From the NCBI RefSeq assembly GCF_004379255.2, contig NC_056047.1, positions 30,208,293-30,272,292 on the forward strand: a stretch of 64,000 nt of DNA, read 5' to 3'. Of this stretch, positions 46,348 to 57,606 are shown piece by piece. Every line of letters begins with the position of its first letter. Positions within the stretch are counted from its first letter, which is position 1. Origin of the DNA: Salvia splendens. Its lineage: Eukaryota; Streptophyta; Magnoliopsida; Lamiales; Lamiaceae. Both the position numbers and the translations under genes were made by a program. The notes under the pieces were generated by a model. The model searched no databases. It worked only from the letters and a program-made list of their open reading frames with translations, and was not told where the DNA came from.

Positions 46348-48180
46348 GACCACCCCATCTGACCAGTTAGTTTTTTTTTTCTTTTTCTTTTTATTTTCTC
46401 GTTTTTAGCTCTTCGTTTGTTTTAATTGTGTTTTGTGTGTCTAGGTAGTATAATTTCTGTTTGTACGCAAACCCCGTTCATAACACTTAGCCTATTCTAT
46501 AGTCTAAGTGTGAGAAGTTAAGGGTTTGTCTTTTGACGCATGTGTTGTGTTTTCTGTTTTTCGTAAGCATGATTGACGCACACTTAGTCCGTTACACGGC
46601 CTAAGTGTGAGGAGTTTTGTATATATATGTGTTTTGTTGGTTGCTGTTTAGGTTTTCAAAATCTCACACTTAGCCTATTCCATAGTCTAAGTGTGAGAAG
46701 TTTTAGTTTTAATTTGTTGTTTTTGTCTGTTTGTCTATGTGTCCATCATACTGGCCATTACCTTTTCCACTTCACAGCCCTATCTGAGGGCAGACACTTG
46801 TGAAGTGGGAGGGGGGACGCAATGACCAGTATGATGAGTATGTGTATATGTGTAGTTTTTGTGTTCATGCTTGTGTTAGTGTCCTGTTAGGTTTAGTTTT
46901 TTTATTTTGTGTGTTGATTGGGCTTAAAACTCAACCGTCTTGAGCTGACGGTGAAGGGAACTGAGGGAGATAAGACGTGCTGGAAAACCGAAACCACCCT
47001 CCCTAGTACCTCCTAGTCAGGATAGATGATGTGAGTATGAGAGAAAAGCCCATACTTAGAGCCAAGCGCGAAAGCCCTCTTAAAATGTGAGTTATAAGCT
47101 TTAAGTGGAACCACTTTCCACATATATGGAAAAGAAAGAGAGGCTGCCACAAATTGCCTAGGATGAAGTGACCACGGGTAGCAAAGACTGAAGGCAGTAG
47201 GAAACCCCCCATCTGAAAAAAAAAACCACCCTTAGAACCTTTTTTTCCTAACTCTTTTACCCAGATAAATACCCCTAGCCACTGGGACTGTGTGTGTGCA
47301 AAGCGTGAGGCGAATGAAGCCTACTGGCCAGAAAGATGTACAAGAAAGCAGACTCCAGCTGGGCAAGAAGGTTCGGAAGAAAATCGACCAGGGAGTTATC
47401 CCGGGTCCACAAAAAGAAAAAAAAAAGGGAGAAGAAGAAGGAATAAGGGTGGCGAAGCCACAAAAAAAAAAAAAAAAAAGAGAGAGAGAAGAATGTGGAG
47501 AAAAATGGTCAGAAACTTGACCACAAAAAAAAGAGAAGGAATAAGGGTGGCAAAGCCACAAGATGATACTGAACAGTTGGAGACCCAAGCCAGAAGCGCC
47601 AGCTAAAAAGCAACTGATCAAAAGCCTACAGCACACAGTTCTCCCGCATTAATAAAATAGAAATTTTGAAAACTTAGAGCCTTAGGAACATCTACCCCAA
47701 AACGCTGCAACCCAATAGCCCCATTACAAGCCTTTAAGTCCTTCAGTAGCTGCACGTGAGATCTAAGTCCGAAGCAAGTGTGGTTGAGCATATTGAGAGA
47801 ATGCGGTCCTAACATTCCTGGTGAGGTATGAGAGACCGAGTGAATCTAGTGTTTGGCCGAGAGTTTGGGCGATCTTGACAAACGGATGTACTGACCAGGA
47901 AGGAATGGGGGGTGGCAGGAGTTCAAGGCTGTCTAAGGCCGGATTGCACCAGATCCCGAGGTAAGGGATGGTTGAAAATATAGCCCAAATCTTTGTGTTT
48001 CGGTTTTATTTGTGTTTGTGTGTTTGTGTGTCTTTTTCTGTGTTTGCCCAAGTGTTTTTCTTTGCGTCGAGTCTAGTTTAGGTAGAGTCGGTCAAGGGAG
48101 TAACCAGGCTAGAATTCGACTTATTCGTTTTTGTTTGTTCTTCACGCTTGAGGACAAGCATGTGGTAAGTGTGAGCAGTT
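46348..48180 (+). other. Athila 3' internal non-coding region
   Basis: It holds three identical-geometry hairpins (46,483-46,694), an A-rich simple-sequence block (47,405-47,530) with the text 'ggaataagggtggc' duplicated at about 47,441 and 47,538, and 'gcttgaggacaagca' followed by 'taagtgtgagcagttt' directly before the 3' LTR, the candidate polypurine tract. Small frames across the A-rich block are not considered genes. Confidence 0.75.
46483..46694 (+). repeat. Three equal hairpins in the Athila 3' region
   Basis: ACACTTAG...CTAAGTGT occurs at 46,483-46,511, 46,580-46,608 and 46,666-46,694. Each has 8-bp arms and exactly a 13-nt loop; the loops differ ('cctattctatagt', 'tccgttacacggc', 'cctattccatagt'). 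Each is followed by 'gaggagtt' or 'gagaagtt'. The downstream arm plus tail resembles 'taagtgtgagcagttt' at the LTR edge. Confidence 0.9.
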
Positions 48181-49685
48181 TGATAAGTCGTATTCTAGGC
48201 CTAGGTTACTGGTCAGTATGATGTGCGTAATTGAATTATATCTGCAAAAACTAGTTGCTTAAGCGTGCAGGGTAAGCATTCTAGCCAGTAGGCAGAGTTT
48301 CAGACACTTCAAGTGAAAAGGGCGTCAGGACGATTACGTACTGACCAGTATACATGCAAATATGGCTCGAGATGGAGAAGGAGGATAGCTGGGACTGCTC
48401 AATCACAATTAAGGGCAAAGAAGTCATCTCACCGCAAGGTCTTACCCTAAAAATCAAGGGTAAGCCTCCCTATAAAAGGAAGCCACTTGGAGAGAGAAAG
48501 AAATGGAATTTATCATCTTCATCACTCTTAGGTAGAATTCTCTCGGAGTTCAGTCCTTCAGCCCAGTCCAGAATCTCGTTTCTCGCCACTGCCATGGTCA
48601 CTTGAAGATTTAGATGTTCCCGGAATTCCAGATCGTTCGTTCCAGCCAGCAGAACCGTAGTTAGAGATATCATCGCCCGGAGTGGCAAAACACTTTTACT
48701 CGCTTTCGTAGTTTAATTCGCTTGCTTTCTTTACGTTGGATCTTTTTTTGCTTTTGGATATTTTCTGTTTTGAAGTACTTGTGAAAGATCCGAACGTGTT
48801 TATGCTATGAAGTTGATTTCCGTTTCGTATATTGTGTCATTTTCTTTTCCTTTCTATTCCGCCTAGTTAGCTCAGATTTAAGATTCCTTGGTGTTTTTTT
48901 TAAGTGCTGAAATTTTCCTTTCTTTGTTTCCATCAAAATTCCTTTAGTTAAGTGTGGAACTGTTGATCGTGAGTGAATCGCTGCATGTGAAGTCTTGTTT
49001 GAGTTCGTTTTCGTTTTCCTGCTGATCAGTATGCGGAGTTGCATTTTCTGTGCTTGATTTAAGATTTGGTGTTCGTATTTGTGGATCTGTGTTCGCGAAT
49101 TGATAAACTGTGTTTCCGTGTTGAATCTGGAATTGTTTTCTGATTTCAGTTTGTGTTGCTGAAGAAGATGATGTTCCTGTCAAATGTTGGGGACCACTTG
49201 CTTTTTAGATGTTTTTTGCTTTTTTTTACTTTTTGTCCTTTGCTTTTCGTTATAACCTGCAGATCTGTCAGTCCAGTCACCTTGACTACCACTACCCTCT
49301 GAATATTCTGTCTAGCCCAAAATAGAATCCCGTACCTTCCAAATATTTCCTGTTACAAAAATGTCTCCCTATTTCCACGTACACAGCTGCACCCCTACAC
49401 TCCTTTCCCCATTCTAGTCAGTAGGAAATTACCTTTAAGTTCTTGCCTAGGTAGAGACTCAACCCGAGCGTGGTAGCTAACCAACCCATCCAGAATATCA
49501 CCACAATAGTTTTAACGCACCATCTCTGTGGGATTCGACCCTTACCACCACTATACTGATCAATAGAAGTGGGTTGAGGAATTTTTGAAACCAGGGTCTA
49601 GGCTTAGTTAGGATCTCTATCCTGACCAGTAGGATATATCCTTGCTTGAACGACACCTAAGCAACCTGAGAAATCCACCGTTTCA
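48181..49685 (+). repeat. Athila 3' LTR
   Basis: 1505 bp, about 99% the same as the 5' LTR by eye, followed by the TSD ATGGG. TATA box at 48,471. The short frames it contains are mirrored in the 5' LTR and are not genes. Confidence 0.95.
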
Positions 49686-50249
49686 ATGGGATAATGGGTG
49701 ATTGCAATATTCATGGTGCATTTGTTGATTTATTCTGAACATTATTTGCGTATTAAAATGCATTATGTATCAGTTTTTAGGCATTATTTTGATGCTTCTG
49801 TACAAGAGTGTATAAGTGAATGCAGTATAACTGTCCACTTTATTTTATTCAGTTTTTACATTATGTAACTAATTGTATGTTATTATTCTGTATGTTGTAC
49901 AGCATCAAAGCAGCTAAGATTGGACATCGACGAGGACGTCGATGATATACTGTCAGTAGCAATTGCCCAGAAATTCCAGGAGTTTCTGAATTGTATAAAG
50001 AGTTTAACTCCACGACAGAAGGAAGCTGTCGCGGAACTTGAACATGAATCTAAGAGTGAATGCAATATGTGTACATTATGTAGCTATTTATATGCATTAT
50101 CATGTTTTATGCATTTTTAGATTGCTGTTGTACATGAATCTAAGAATGAATGCAATATTGGTATGTTCATTACTTGAGTGATTCTGTACATTATTTGATT
50201 ATTTGATTGCATTATTTATCTTGTTTTATGCATCACGTGGTTGTTGTTG

Positions 50250-51240
50250 TACATACTAGACCCTAGCCCCTATGCTTGTTAAACCCTTAGGGAAAACAAG
50301 AAACGTGCGCCAAACATCGAAACATGGCACAACTTAAATGAAATGGGACAGGATAAACGTTCATTACATATCACAAATAATGCATTATAGAAACTAAAAC
50401 TACGCATTACATTGCATACTATGTACATTATGTATATCTGTTTTAAAAAATGCCTACGCGCTATGCATGTGCAACCCCAGACGAATTACTGCAGCTCGTG
50501 TATTTGGACAACGTTTTTTAGACTTAGAACATATTACACCCTAGCCCCTAGGCTTGTTAAACCCTTAGGGAAAACAAGAAACGTGCGTAAAGCATCGAAA
50601 CACGACACAACCTAAATTAAACGGGTACGGATAAATGTTCATTACATACCACAAATTATGCATTACAGAAACTAAACTACGCATTATACTACACATTATG
50701 TACATTATGTATATCTGTTTTGAAATATACATACGCGTTATGCATGTGCAACCCCAGATGAATTACTCCAGCTCGTGTATTTGGACAACGTTTTTTAGAC
50801 TTAGAACATACTACACCCTAACCCCTAGGCTTGTCAAACCCTTAGGGAAAACAAGAAACGTTCGCCATACAACGACACACGGCACAACTTAAATGAAACG
50901 GGTCAGGATAAATGTTCATTACATATTACAAATAATGCATTATAGAATCTAAACTACGCATTATATTATACACAATATACATTATGTGCAACCCCAGACG
51001 AATTACTGCAGCTCGTGTATTTGGACAACGTTTTTTAGAATTAGAACATACTACACCCTAGCCTCTAGGCTTGTTAAACCCTTAGGGAAAACAAGAAACG
51101 TTTGCCAAACATCGAAACACGACACAACTTAAATTAAACGCGCCAGTATAAATGTTAATTACATATCACAAATAATGCATTATAGAAAATAAACTACGCA
51201 TTATACTATACAATATGTACATTATGTGTACATTATGTGG
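50250..51240. repeat. 278-bp tandem array
   Basis: The marker 'ccctagcccc' with 'cttgttaaacccttaggg' recurs at 50,261, 50,539, 50,817 and 51,057. The first periods are 278 bp, and the last is shortened to 240. Each unit includes 'aataatgcattatag' and 'gacgaattactgcagctcg'. It lies between the convergent genes of the left MULE-like arm. Confidence 0.9.
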
Positions 51241-52076
51241 ATTGACGACCGAGTTCACGTTCACCAGCACTTCAAAGTCCCCGAGTTGAAACTTTCAACT
51301 CACCAACGCAACATCTTCTACCGCCGCGAATGCAAAATCTAATGATTGGAACTTCTTACCAACAACAGGCTTTAATTCGGCAGAACATTCAGGCACAACG
51401 CCAACTGTTTATAACCACAAAACAATACAAATGTTAATCTTAATAAGCATTATATGACATATACTTTACATTACCGATCACATATAGTGCATTATACAAT
51501 TATACTTATACATAACATGTAAACTATAATCCAACTAACAAGCCAATATGAAACCACACGCTATAGGGATGGCTCTAACTCGCGGTCCTACGTACAGGTT
51601 TTGTATCTCACACTATACCACACCCCTAGTCCCCAGAATTGGTCAACCTTATGAAAATGAATGAACCATAGACCCAACAATTTCGAACACTGCCAAACTT
51701 GTTTAAACCATGCTACAACCTATCTCCAATCAAGGCAAAAATCAACATACTGCATGTGAATACTGCCACACTAGTTTAAACCATGTACAACCTATCCCCA
51801 AGCAAGGCAATAATCAACATACTAAAGGAATGCCTCATACAATACTAAACCCCTAGGTCCCATGAATTAACAACCCTAGGGGAATGAATGAACCCTAGCC
51901 ACCACATTATCATAAACCGTCAATCATGTTTCGATAAAAATGCAAGAAGGCACGCAAACATGAAAAACGATTTTGCTGCTGTACACCGTTTGGGATATGC
52001 GATTAATTTTAAAAAAAATTGAAAACATCCGAACAATAAACATGAGCAGAAACCGCTGGATTACCTTCTTCCATCA
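51241..52076 (-). pseudogene. FAR1-like (MULE transposase family) N-terminal fragment
   Basis: The minus-strand exon 1 is ATGATGGAAGAAG (52,076-52,064) with donor GTAATCC. Exon 2 starts at 51,404 after 'tataaacag', in frame, and reads VGVVPECSAELKPVVGKKF then QSLDFAFA. The PxxVGxxFxSLxxA pattern is the start of the FAR1 DNA-binding domain found in FAR1/FHY3 and the related MULE transposases. A stop follows within ~20 residues (near 51,290) and no catalytic domain exists here. A homologous leader and first exon occur inverted at 54,100-54,261. Confidence 0.55.
51405..52063. other. Probable intron of the FAR1-like fragment
   Basis: Bounded on the minus strand by GT...AG. It includes repeated lines such as 'ccatgctacaacctatc' and 'ccatgtacaacctatcccc', a local ~75-bp duplication at about 51,690-51,830. 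Confidence 0.4.
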
Positions 52077-52283
52077 TTAATCGAAAGACGTCGACAGTTG
52101 ATGCAAAGCCGACAACAAAAAGATATTTTCAAAATCAAACTATGTATGCGTTTGATTCAAAGTCGAGGAAGCTGTAAACTAGAATTTATCGACGGGGTTA
52201 CAGAAGCTAAATAAAACGTGCATTGATGGTGAAGGAAGAGATCGAAATCTGAACGAAATTTGTTGAAAAACCGCAGAGATCCT

Positions 52284-53783
52284 TGAAGAGGTAACGAGGT
52301 GCGTAGGTGTCGTTCAAGTGAGGATATATCCTACTGGCAGGATAAAGATCCTAACTAAGCCTAGACCTCGTCTTCAAAGATTCCTCAACCCACTTCTACT
52401 GATCAGTATAGTGGAGGTAAGGGTCGAATCCCACAGAGATGGTGCGTTTAAACTACTGCGGTGATATTTTGGAGGGTTGGTTAGCTACCACGCTCGGGTT
52501 GAGTTTCTACCTAGGCGAGTAATTAAAGGGTGGCGTCCTACTGACTAGGATGGGGGAGCAGATCATGGAATGCAACTGTGTACGTGGAAATGAGGGGACA
52601 TGGTGTAACAGAAATTGTTTGGAAAGGACGGTATTTCTATTTTTGGCTAAACAGAATATTCAGAGTGTAGTGGAGGTAGTGGTGACTAGGCTGACAGATC
52701 TGCAGGTACAACCAGAGGTGAAGGACAAAAGAAAGCAAAAGTAAATAAAAGTAAGGTGGTCCCCAATCTGGATGTAGACATCGTCTTCTCCAACAACACA
52801 AATTAAACTCAGATAACAATTCCAGATCCAACCCGGCAAACGCAGATTAACAACTCGCGAACACAGATCTAAAACTAAGAAATCAAATCTGAAATCAAAC
52901 GCTGAAACTGGACTTCTGCATGCTGGTCAACATGAAAGATCGATTCAGAAAATAAAACGAAGCCTTGCATGCAACGATCTACTTCCAGATCAAACAGTAC
53001 TTGTTTACCTATCCTAAAGAAATTTGTTCCGTAACAGAATTTAGAGATTTAGCACTTAAAACACCGAGAAACCTTAGATCTAAGCTAACTAGACAAGGAA
53101 AGAAAAGAACACTACAATGAACGAAACGGAAATCAACTTCATAGCATTAACACGTTCGGATATCCAAAGCAAGCATTTCAAAACAACAAAATCCCAAAAT
53201 GTAACAGAAATCCAACGTAAAGACGGAGAACTAATTAAACTACGAAAGCAATTTAAAAAATTGTTTGCCACTCCGGGCGATAAAATCTCTGACTGGAACT
53301 ACGATCTAGCTAACTGGAACGGACGATGACTGGAACTCGGGAACATTCTGAACGTCAGGTGATCATGGCTCGGCGAGGCGAGAAGTGGGACACGGCTGAA
53401 AGACCGAAATTACCGAGAGAACTCTCTACCTAAAGATGATGGTGAATTGAAGTCTATCTCCCCGGCTCCTTCTCTCTCCAACTTGGCTACCTTTTATAGG
53501 GAGGCTACCCTTGATTTTAGGGTAAATCCTCGCTGCAATTTGACTTCTTTGCCCTTAATTGTGGGTAATCCGTCCCAGCTATCCGTCTTCTTCATCTCAA
53601 GCCGTTTTAGCACGTATACGGATCAGTATGAGACCATGCTGGCGCTTTTTCTACCCGAACACTCCGGAACTTCCCTACTGGCCAGAACACTTATCCTGCA
53701 CACTTTGAGCAACTGCTTTGCAAATATAATCATTTAAACCTGTCATACTGACCAGTAACCGAGGCCTAGAATACGACTTATCA
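52284..53783 (-). mobile_element. Athila solo LTR
   Basis: A 1.5-kb reverse-complement LTR of the same family as 37,171 ('gaatacgacttatca' at the right end matches TGATAAGTCG inverted). It is flanked by the perfect 5-bp duplication ATCCT (52,279-52,283 and 53,784-53,788). It differs widely from the full element's LTRs, so it is an older, separate insertion reduced by LTR-LTR recombination. TATA is at 53,492 (minus). Confidence 0.9.
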
Positions 53784-54108
53784 ATCCTCAACGGAGGAAA
53801 TCATGGACTTTTCCATAACCAACTACATTAGTGATTCTCTATTTTGCCCTTTTCGAATTAAGTAATGATTAAATTTAATATATTCAGCAAATGATTTAGA
53901 CCATTGGATTACCACAAATGATTTAGACCATTGGATTAAATCTCCACCATGTATTTAGGCTGATCCAATGGACTAAATATTTGGATGGAATTATCAGATT
54001 TCATGATTGTATAACGTGAGAAGGGTAAAATAGAGAATCTCTATTCTAGGTAGTTATGGAATGCTCCATGATTTGCTCCGTGGAGGATTTTTGCAGTTTT
54101 TCATCAAA
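53784..54108. mobile_element. Inverted-repeat centre of the MULE-like pair
   Basis: The left 'caacggaggaaatcatgga' with 'tctctattttgcccttt' faces, inverted, the right 'gaagggtaaaatagagaat' with 'tccatgatttgctccgtgg'. The arms are ~75 bp around an AT-rich core with a 28-bp direct repeat ('aaatgatttagaccattgga', 53,889 and 53,919). The outward flanks are also inverted homologues, so this is either the two abutting termini of the MULE-like copies or a TIR element at the palindrome centre. Confidence 0.65.
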
Positions 54109-54653
54109 ATTTGTTCCAGATTTAGTTTAATTCTTTCTCCCTCTTTCCGTGTTTTATCAGCATTCTGCAACACGCCGATTAATTGGTGGTTAACAGCTTT
54201 ATAGAATCTAAATCGAACGCATACGGTTTTTCCACGGTATTTCGATTATCAATGGAAAAAGGTAATATAGCAATTGACGCCCATGTTTATTGATTTGGAT
54301 GCTGTCAATTTTTATTTGTAATTCAGTCGCATAACCCAATCCGTGTAGATCATGAAATTTGTGTTTAATTTTGGTGTGCCTCTTTACTGTTTTATCGAAA
54401 TATGATTGACGTTTTATGGTTATGTGATGGGTACGGTGCGTCCATCCGTCTAGGTTTGTTATTGAAATAGCCTAGGAGTGTTGTATACTATGAGATTCAA
54501 AACATGTATGTATGTCCGCGAATTGGAGCCATTCGTATAGTGTCTGGTTTAATATTGAATTAATAGTTGGACGAAATTATAAATGTAATGTGTAAGGATG
54601 ATTATATAATGCATTCTTTGTGTTTGGTAATGTATAGTATACTTCATATAATG
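54109..54653 (+). pseudogene. Leader and first exon of the right-arm FAR1-like gene
   Basis: 54,109-54,261 is homologous, inverted, to 52,077-52,270. It ends with ATGGAAAAAG followed by GTAATA, matching exon 1 and donor of the left-arm copy. No second exon with the FAR1 motif is found downstream; the following ~390 bp look like intron remnant. Confidence 0.45.
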
Positions 54654-57345
54654 CAGTTATATATAGTGATAATACAAACAATGTAACAATTGATACCTTT
54701 ACACTTTGACTATATAAAACAAAAGAAAAAACAATTCATGCATATAGGAAAATATTTCATTAACATATGAACGTAATGCAGAGATTATATGAGGTAATGA
54801 ATAAACAAATATTCCATTTGGCTGTTGACAATTAAAAACAGAAATGAACATAATGCATGTACATAGGCAAATAATGTAAGCACATCGGCTAATAATGAAG
54901 AGCTTATACCAAGTAATGAACAAACAAATATTCGATCAACTCGTTGACAATATAAAAAAAACTTTGACATGATGCATGATACATAACATATAATGAATAC
55001 AAATATATAAATTAATGAAAAAAATCATTCACTTAATGAGCATAAAACTTCTGCCTCCGCTATTTCAACAATGACCAACGGCAATTCATGCATATAGGAA
55101 AATAATTCATTAACATATGAACGTAATGCAGAGATTATATGAGGTAATGAATAAACAAATAATCCATTTGGGTGTTGACAATTAAAAACAGAAATGAACA
55201 TAATGCATGCACATAGGCAAATAATGTAATCACATCGCCTAATAATGAACAGCTTATACCAAGTAATGAACAAACAAATATTCAATCAACTCCTTGACAA
55301 TATAAAAAAAAGTGACATGATGCATGATACATGAGATATAATGAATACAAATATACAAATTAATGAACAAAATCATTTACTTAATGAGCATAAAACTTCT
55401 GCCTCCGCTATTTCAATAATGACCAACGGCAATTCATGCATATAGGAAAATAATTCATTAACATATGAACGTAATGCAGAGATTATATGAGGTAATGAAT
55501 AAACAAATAATCCATTTGGTTGTTGACAATTAAAAACAGAAATGAACATAATGCATGCACATAGGCAAATAATGTAATCACATCGCCTAATAATGAACAG
55601 CTTATACCAAGTAATGAACAAACAAATATTCGATCAACTCCTTGACAATATAAAAAAAAGTGACATGATGCATGATACATGAGATATAATGAATACAAAT
55701 ATACAAAATAATGAACAATATCATTTACTTAATGAGCATAAAACTTCTGCCTCCGCTATTTCAACAATGACCAACGGCAATTCATGCATATAGGAAAATA
55801 ATTCATTAACATATGAACGTATTGCAGAGATTATATGAGGTAATGAATAAACAAATATTCCATTTGGCTGTTGACAATTAAAAACAGAAATGAACATAAT
55901 GCATGCACATAGGCAAATAATGTAAGCACATCGGCTAATAATGAAGAGCTTATACCTAGTAATGAACAAACAAATATTCGATCAACTTCTTGACAATATA
56001 AAAACAACAGGGACATGATGCATGATACATGTCATATAATGAATACAAATATACAAATTAATGAACAAAATCATTTACTTAATGAGCATAAAACTTCTGC
56101 CTCCGCTATTTCAACAATGACCAACGGCAGTTTCTTCAATGTTATACAGTTGAATACAATGTATTTATATTGGCCTAAAATGTGCAGATCCAGTACAAAT
56201 AGACTTTCTTTTGATGCGGCGTTACACTTTTTAAGCATGACAAGAACTCGGCAGGTGTACGCCGACAGTACAAATAGTCATCCTTTCTGCCTTTATTCTT
56301 TTTGTCATCAACCTCAGTTTGTGCACTACTTGTTGTTGCTTCCGTTAATCTTTCGCGGAATTTTTGGGCTATTCCAACAGGCAGTACATCATCTACTGCA
56401 TCTTCTATGTCTATCCTAAGTTGTTTTGTCTCTGTCCAGCAGCAGCAACATGAACAATGTAACAATTGATGAATACAATGAACAATGCAGGTAAATAATG
56501 CAGTTATATATAGTTATAATACAAACAATGTAACAATTGATACCTTAACACTTTGACTATATAAAACCAAAGAAAAAACAATTCATGCATATAGGAAAAT
56601 AATTCATTAACATATGAACGTAATGCAGAGATTATATGAGGTAATGAATAAACAAATATTCCATTTGACTGTTGACAATTAAAAACATAAATGAACATAA
56701 TGCATGCATATAGGCAAATAATGTAAGCACATCGCCTAATAATGAACAACTTATACCAAGTAATGAACAAACAAATATTCGATCAACTCCTTGACAATAT
56801 AAAATAAAAAGTGACATGATGCATGATACATGAGATATAATGAATACAAATATACAAAATAATGAACAAAATCATTTACTTAATGAGCATAAAACTTCTC
56901 CCTCCGCTATATCAACAATGACCAACGGCAATTCATGCATATAGGAAAATAATTCATTAACATATGAACGTAATGCAGAGATTATATGAGGTAATGAATA
57001 AACAAATATTCCATTTGGCTGTTGACAATTAAAAACATAAATGAACATAATGCATGCACATAACAAATAATGTAAGCACATCGGCTAATAATGAAGAGCT
57101 TATACCTATAGTAATGAACTAACAAATATTCGATCAACTCCTTGACAATATAAAAACAACAATGACATGATGCATGATACATGTCATATAATGAATACAA
57201 ATATACAAATTAATGAACAAAATCATTTACTTAATGAGCATAAAACTTCTGCATCCGCTATTTCAACAATGACCAATGGCAGTTTCTTGAATGTTAAACA
57301 GTTGAATATAATGTATTTATATAGGCCTAAAATGTGCAGATCCAG
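54654..57345. repeat. 348-bp tandem repeats in two blocks
   Basis: Block A (54,654-56,200) holds four units and block B (56,501-57,345) two. Equivalent points at 55,025, 55,373 and 55,721 give a 348-bp period. Both blocks start with 'acaatgtaacaattgatacc' and end with 'ggcctaaaatgtgcagatcc', so the larger block has itself been duplicated around the second exon of the unknown gene. Units are full of 'ataatgcatg' and 'taatgaac' motifs. Repeated minus-strand frames (FITWYKLFIISRCAYIICL type) are by-products. Confidence 0.9.
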
Positions 57346-57606
57346 TACATTAAAGAACACACTACCATTGAATTATTTTATAAAATAATGTCCACCAGCA
57401 TACGGATAATGGATACATAAGTTAAATTAATTCGCACAATGATGAAAATAATGTACAAACTCGATTAAAACATGTGGGATTAAAATTCAAATACATCAAG
57501 CACAGAATCAGAGCAGCAGTCCAGGTATTCGAAATGCAACTAAAAACAGAAACTCACTGTCTTTCTGGGATTGTTGTGAATTTGATGATCATCTTCTTTT
57601 CGTCAT
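56205..57606 (-). pseudogene. Unknown MULE-associated gene, right copy
   Basis: Exon 1 (57,606-57,558, 49 nt) begins MTKRR and hits an immediate TGA. It ends QSQKD at donor GTGAGT. Exon 2 starts at 56,431 after 'gctggacag' and reads KQLRIDIEDAVDDVLPVG, AQKFRERLTEATTSS, a Lys/Asp-rich linker, then RRTPAEFLSCLKSVTPHQKK to about 56,205. It has the same 49-nt first exon and splice phase as the left copy. Exon 2 is longer here; the left copy lacks the middle ~45 residues. The intron holds two 348-bp units. Function unknown. Confidence 0.55.

Larger units (their letters stand above)
37171..49685 (+). mobile_element. Athila-type Ty3/gypsy retrotransposon, complete with TSD
   Basis: It has 1.5-kb LTRs (37,171-38,678 and 48,181-49,685) flanked by the perfect 5-bp duplication ATGGG (37,166-37,170, 49,686-49,690). 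The tRNA-Asp PBS, gag-protease-RT order and a long 3' ORF of Athila env-like position define the lineage. By eye the LTRs differ at about 16 substitutions and one 3-bp indel, near 1%, so insertion is recent. The internal region is defective: in-frame stops in gag, a pol frameshift, and loss of most of RNase H and all of integrase. It must have been moved by another element's enzymes. Confidence 0.95.
36472..50036 (+). pseudogene. Unknown MULE-associated gene, left copy, split by Athila
   Basis: Exon 1 (36,472-36,520, 49 nt) begins MSKRGCPSVLEQSQKE, preceded by a leader with an intron-like 'cttgcgcag'. Its donor is GTGAGG. Exon 2 starts at 49,903 after 'ttgtacag', and the frame joins correctly (one base carried over). 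It encodes KQLRLDIDEDVDDIL, AIAQKFQEFLNCIKSL and TPRQKEAVAEL to about 50,036. The inverted copy at 56-57.6 kb has the same 49-nt first exon and the same second-exon text, which is strong support for the gene model. The intron holds the whole 12.5-kb Athila element plus 'tgcattat'-rich sequence. A motif like RxPxEFLxCLKSxTPxQ recalls proteins from Ulp1-associated plant MULEs, but I cannot name the function. Confidence 0.55.

Noticed and set aside
46027..46353. Minus-strand frame opposite the Athila 3' ORF as an antisense gene
   Set aside because: Composition mirrors the acidic coding strand; no independent support.
47290..47606. Lys-rich frames near the Athila A-rich block
   Set aside because: Simple-sequence (A/G-rich) translation in the 3' non-coding region.
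54699..57200. Repeated minus-strand frames (FITWYKLFIIRR...) as a membrane-protein family
   Set aside because: They recur with the 348-bp tandem unit and differ only by repeat divergence; by-products of non-coding repeats.
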